DNA of 43,280 nt from Alphaproteobacteria bacterium (GTDB taxonomy: Bacteria > Pseudomonadota > Alphaproteobacteria > RF32 > CAG-239), in contig JAGAJR010000003.1 of assembly GCA_017626035.1 (NCBI GenBank), positions 1-43,280 of the forward strand, written 5' to 3'. The position numbers and the translations under genes are program-made. A model generated the notes under the pieces. It saw only the letters and a list, made by a program, of their open reading frames with translations, ran no database searches and had not been told where the DNA came from. Of this stretch, positions 42,491 through 43,280 are shown piece by piece (position 1 is the stretch's first letter; the number at the start of each line of letters is the position of its first letter).

Positions 42491-43084
42491 TTAATTAGCA
42501 ATACATTCATTTATATATCTGTGCAGAGTTTGCCACGTGCATCCCATTAGACGAGCGATTTCAGCCTTACTGATGCCTTTTCCCAATAATTCAACAATTT
42601 TATTGTGTTTCTTTTTGAGTTTTTTGTAAGTAAAGCCGTATGGTCTGCCAAGGTGTTTTCCCTCATTTTTCAATCGTTTTAAGCATTCTGTGGTTCGTTG
42701 AGAGATGAGTTGTCTTTCAATTTCAGCTGCAAGAGAGAATGCAAACGCTAAAACTTTACTCTGTATATCCGCCCCGAGATGATAATTCTCTTTTATGGTA
42801 ATGATTTCACATTCTTTTTCTAAACATTGTTGAAGGATGCTCATCACTTCAAGCATATTTCTGCCTAATCTTGATATTTCCGTAGTGATTATTAGGTCTT
42901 TCTCTCCAATTTTATCTAATAATTTGCCTAATTTTCTATCTTTTAATGGCTTCCTTGAAGATATTGTTTCTTCTATATATTCATTGATTTTTATATTGTG
43001 TTTAGCCGCATAACATTCTAATTCAAATCTCTGATTGGCACAATTTTGTTGGTCAGAACTGACCCTGATGTAAGCAAAATTCAT
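42491..43084 (-). CDS. small serine recombinase (Mpi/Hin/resolvase type)
   Basis: The 197-residue protein has a catalytic domain beginning NFAYIRVSSDQQN (Ser9), ISRLGRNMLEVMSIL and an E-helix SLAAEIERQLISQRTTE. A C-terminal Hin-like helix-turn-helix (GISKAEIARLMGCTWQTLHRYI) follows. Sizes and motifs fit DNA invertases such as Mpi of Bacteroides or Tn3-type resolvases. An 11-bp-arm palindrome lies 9 bp upstream of its ATG and is a plausible crossover or operator site. It could resolve element dimers or invert a segment. Confidence 0.88.
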   Translation of the reverse strand: MNFAYIRVSSDQQNCANQRFELECYAAKHNIKINEYIEETISSRKPLKDRKLGKLLDKIGEKDLIITTEISRLGRNMLEVMSILQQCLEKECEIITIKENYHLGADIQSKVLAFAFSLAAEIERQLISQRTTECLKRLKNEGKHLGRPYGFTYKKLKKKHNKIVELLGKGISKAEIARLMGCTWQTLHRYINECIAN

Positions 43085-43093
43085 TATCTAATC

Positions 43094-43124
43094 CTTTGAT
43101 AAATATTGTATTTATTTATCAAAG
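43094..43124. repeat. perfect 11-bp inverted repeat upstream of the small recombinase gene
   Basis: CTTTGATAAAT (43094-43104) and ATTTATCAAAG (43114-43124) are separated by 9 bp. Total length 31 bp matches the size of a resolvase subsite I. It shares its half-site with 40523-40570. Confidence 0.75.
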
Positions 43125-43208
43125 ATATATAAAATAGACGCCCTTTTAGATTACATAGCAAAATCATAAGAGCTAAATCTTAAAATTTAAATAAAAATAG
43201 ACTCTAAA

Positions 43209-43240
43209 CCCACAGAATTATTGGAAATTGTGGGCTTTAT
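43209..43240 (+). terminator. possible terminator near the window end
   Basis: CCCACA (43209-43214) pairs with TGTGGG (43229-43234), with AAA before and a short T run after. The remaining sequence from 43125 to 43280 shows no gene. Confidence 0.35.
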
Positions 43241-43280
43241 ATAAAATGATATGAATGTGGCGAATTAAACTCTCCATAAA

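Larger units (their letters stand above)
38749..43280. mobile_element. integrated element at tRNA-Leu (right end outside window)
   Basis: From just after the tRNA, base composition becomes much more AT-rich and the core gene run stops. The content is: large serine recombinase, a 40-codon ORF, HUH-type Rep, a small possible HTH protein, an ankyrin protein and an Mpi/Hin-type recombinase. A copy of the tRNA 3' end that would mark the right end was looked for by eye and not found before 43280. Integration plus a Rep-type nuclease suggests an integrative plasmid-like or mobilisable element. Confidence 0.7.

Noticed and set aside
38749-43280. Right attachment site or duplicated tRNA-Leu 3' end within the window
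   Set aside because: Reading for CCAGGGCACC-like sequence after 38748 found none; the right end is presumably beyond the window.
1-43280. CRISPR arrays, rRNA genes or classic insertion sequences
   Set aside because: No regularly spaced direct repeats, rRNA-like sequence or DDE transposase frame was seen.

Overview
The window is a 43 kb piece of an AT-rich alphaproteobacterial chromosome, probably from a host-associated (gut-type), fermentative, flagellated member. This placement is inferred from gene order and content, not from a database search. The supporting signs are: the pal-cpoB-tilS-ftsH-glmM order; an Fo ATP synthase cluster (atpI-B-E-F'-F) with duplicated b and b' subunits and no F1 genes attached; a DUF721 gene next to a DsbA-like gene; acpP-fabF-mltG; and ftsY-xseA-M23 peptidase. 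Pyruvate phosphate dikinase and an L-lactate dehydrogenase fit a fermentative lifestyle.

Layout. 1-8.5 kb: the end of a secreted protein, two small unknown genes, then a minus-strand run of envelope and translation genes (glmM, ftsH, tilS, cpoB, pal) and an orphan unknown gene with a strong promoter. 8.7-11.7 kb: ppdK, preceded by a strong promoter and a structured RNA of about 93 nt that ends in an intrinsic terminator. 12-19 kb: an accessory outer-membrane block. Two large lipoproteins share a signal/lipobox type and a C-terminal domain, and with an outer-membrane beta-barrel gene they look Bacteroidota-derived (no Shine-Dalgarno, A-rich leaders, acidic residues after the lipidated Cys). 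A porin-like gene with ordinary proteobacterial signals sits between them. 19-38.7 kb: core genes (fliP/fliO, DUF721, dsbA-like, Fo ATP synthase, pheA, queA, a membrane protein with a degenerate GGDEF domain, lgt, ybjN-like, mltG-fabF-acpP, ldh, mtaB, ftsY, xseA, M23 peptidase, a CheY-like regulator, uppP, tRNA-Leu).

38.75 kb to the window end is a very AT-rich integrated element abutting tRNA-Leu(CAG). It encodes a large serine recombinase whose reading frame runs antisense through the tRNA into uppP, a 40-codon upstream ORF, a likely HUH-type replication initiator, a small possible helix-turn-helix protein, an ankyrin-repeat protein and a small Mpi/Hin-type serine recombinase. A half-site motif (TTTGATAAAT or close variants) occurs as inverted repeats both upstream of the HUH gene and directly upstream of the small recombinase gene, suggesting a common operator or recombination site. 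The right end of the element is not in the window.

The most noteworthy points are this element with its shared palindromes and tRNA-spanning recombinase, the Bacteroidota-like lipoprotein block, the ppdK leader RNA, and a compact ldh/mtaB junction where a terminator, a promoter and a Shine-Dalgarno overlap.
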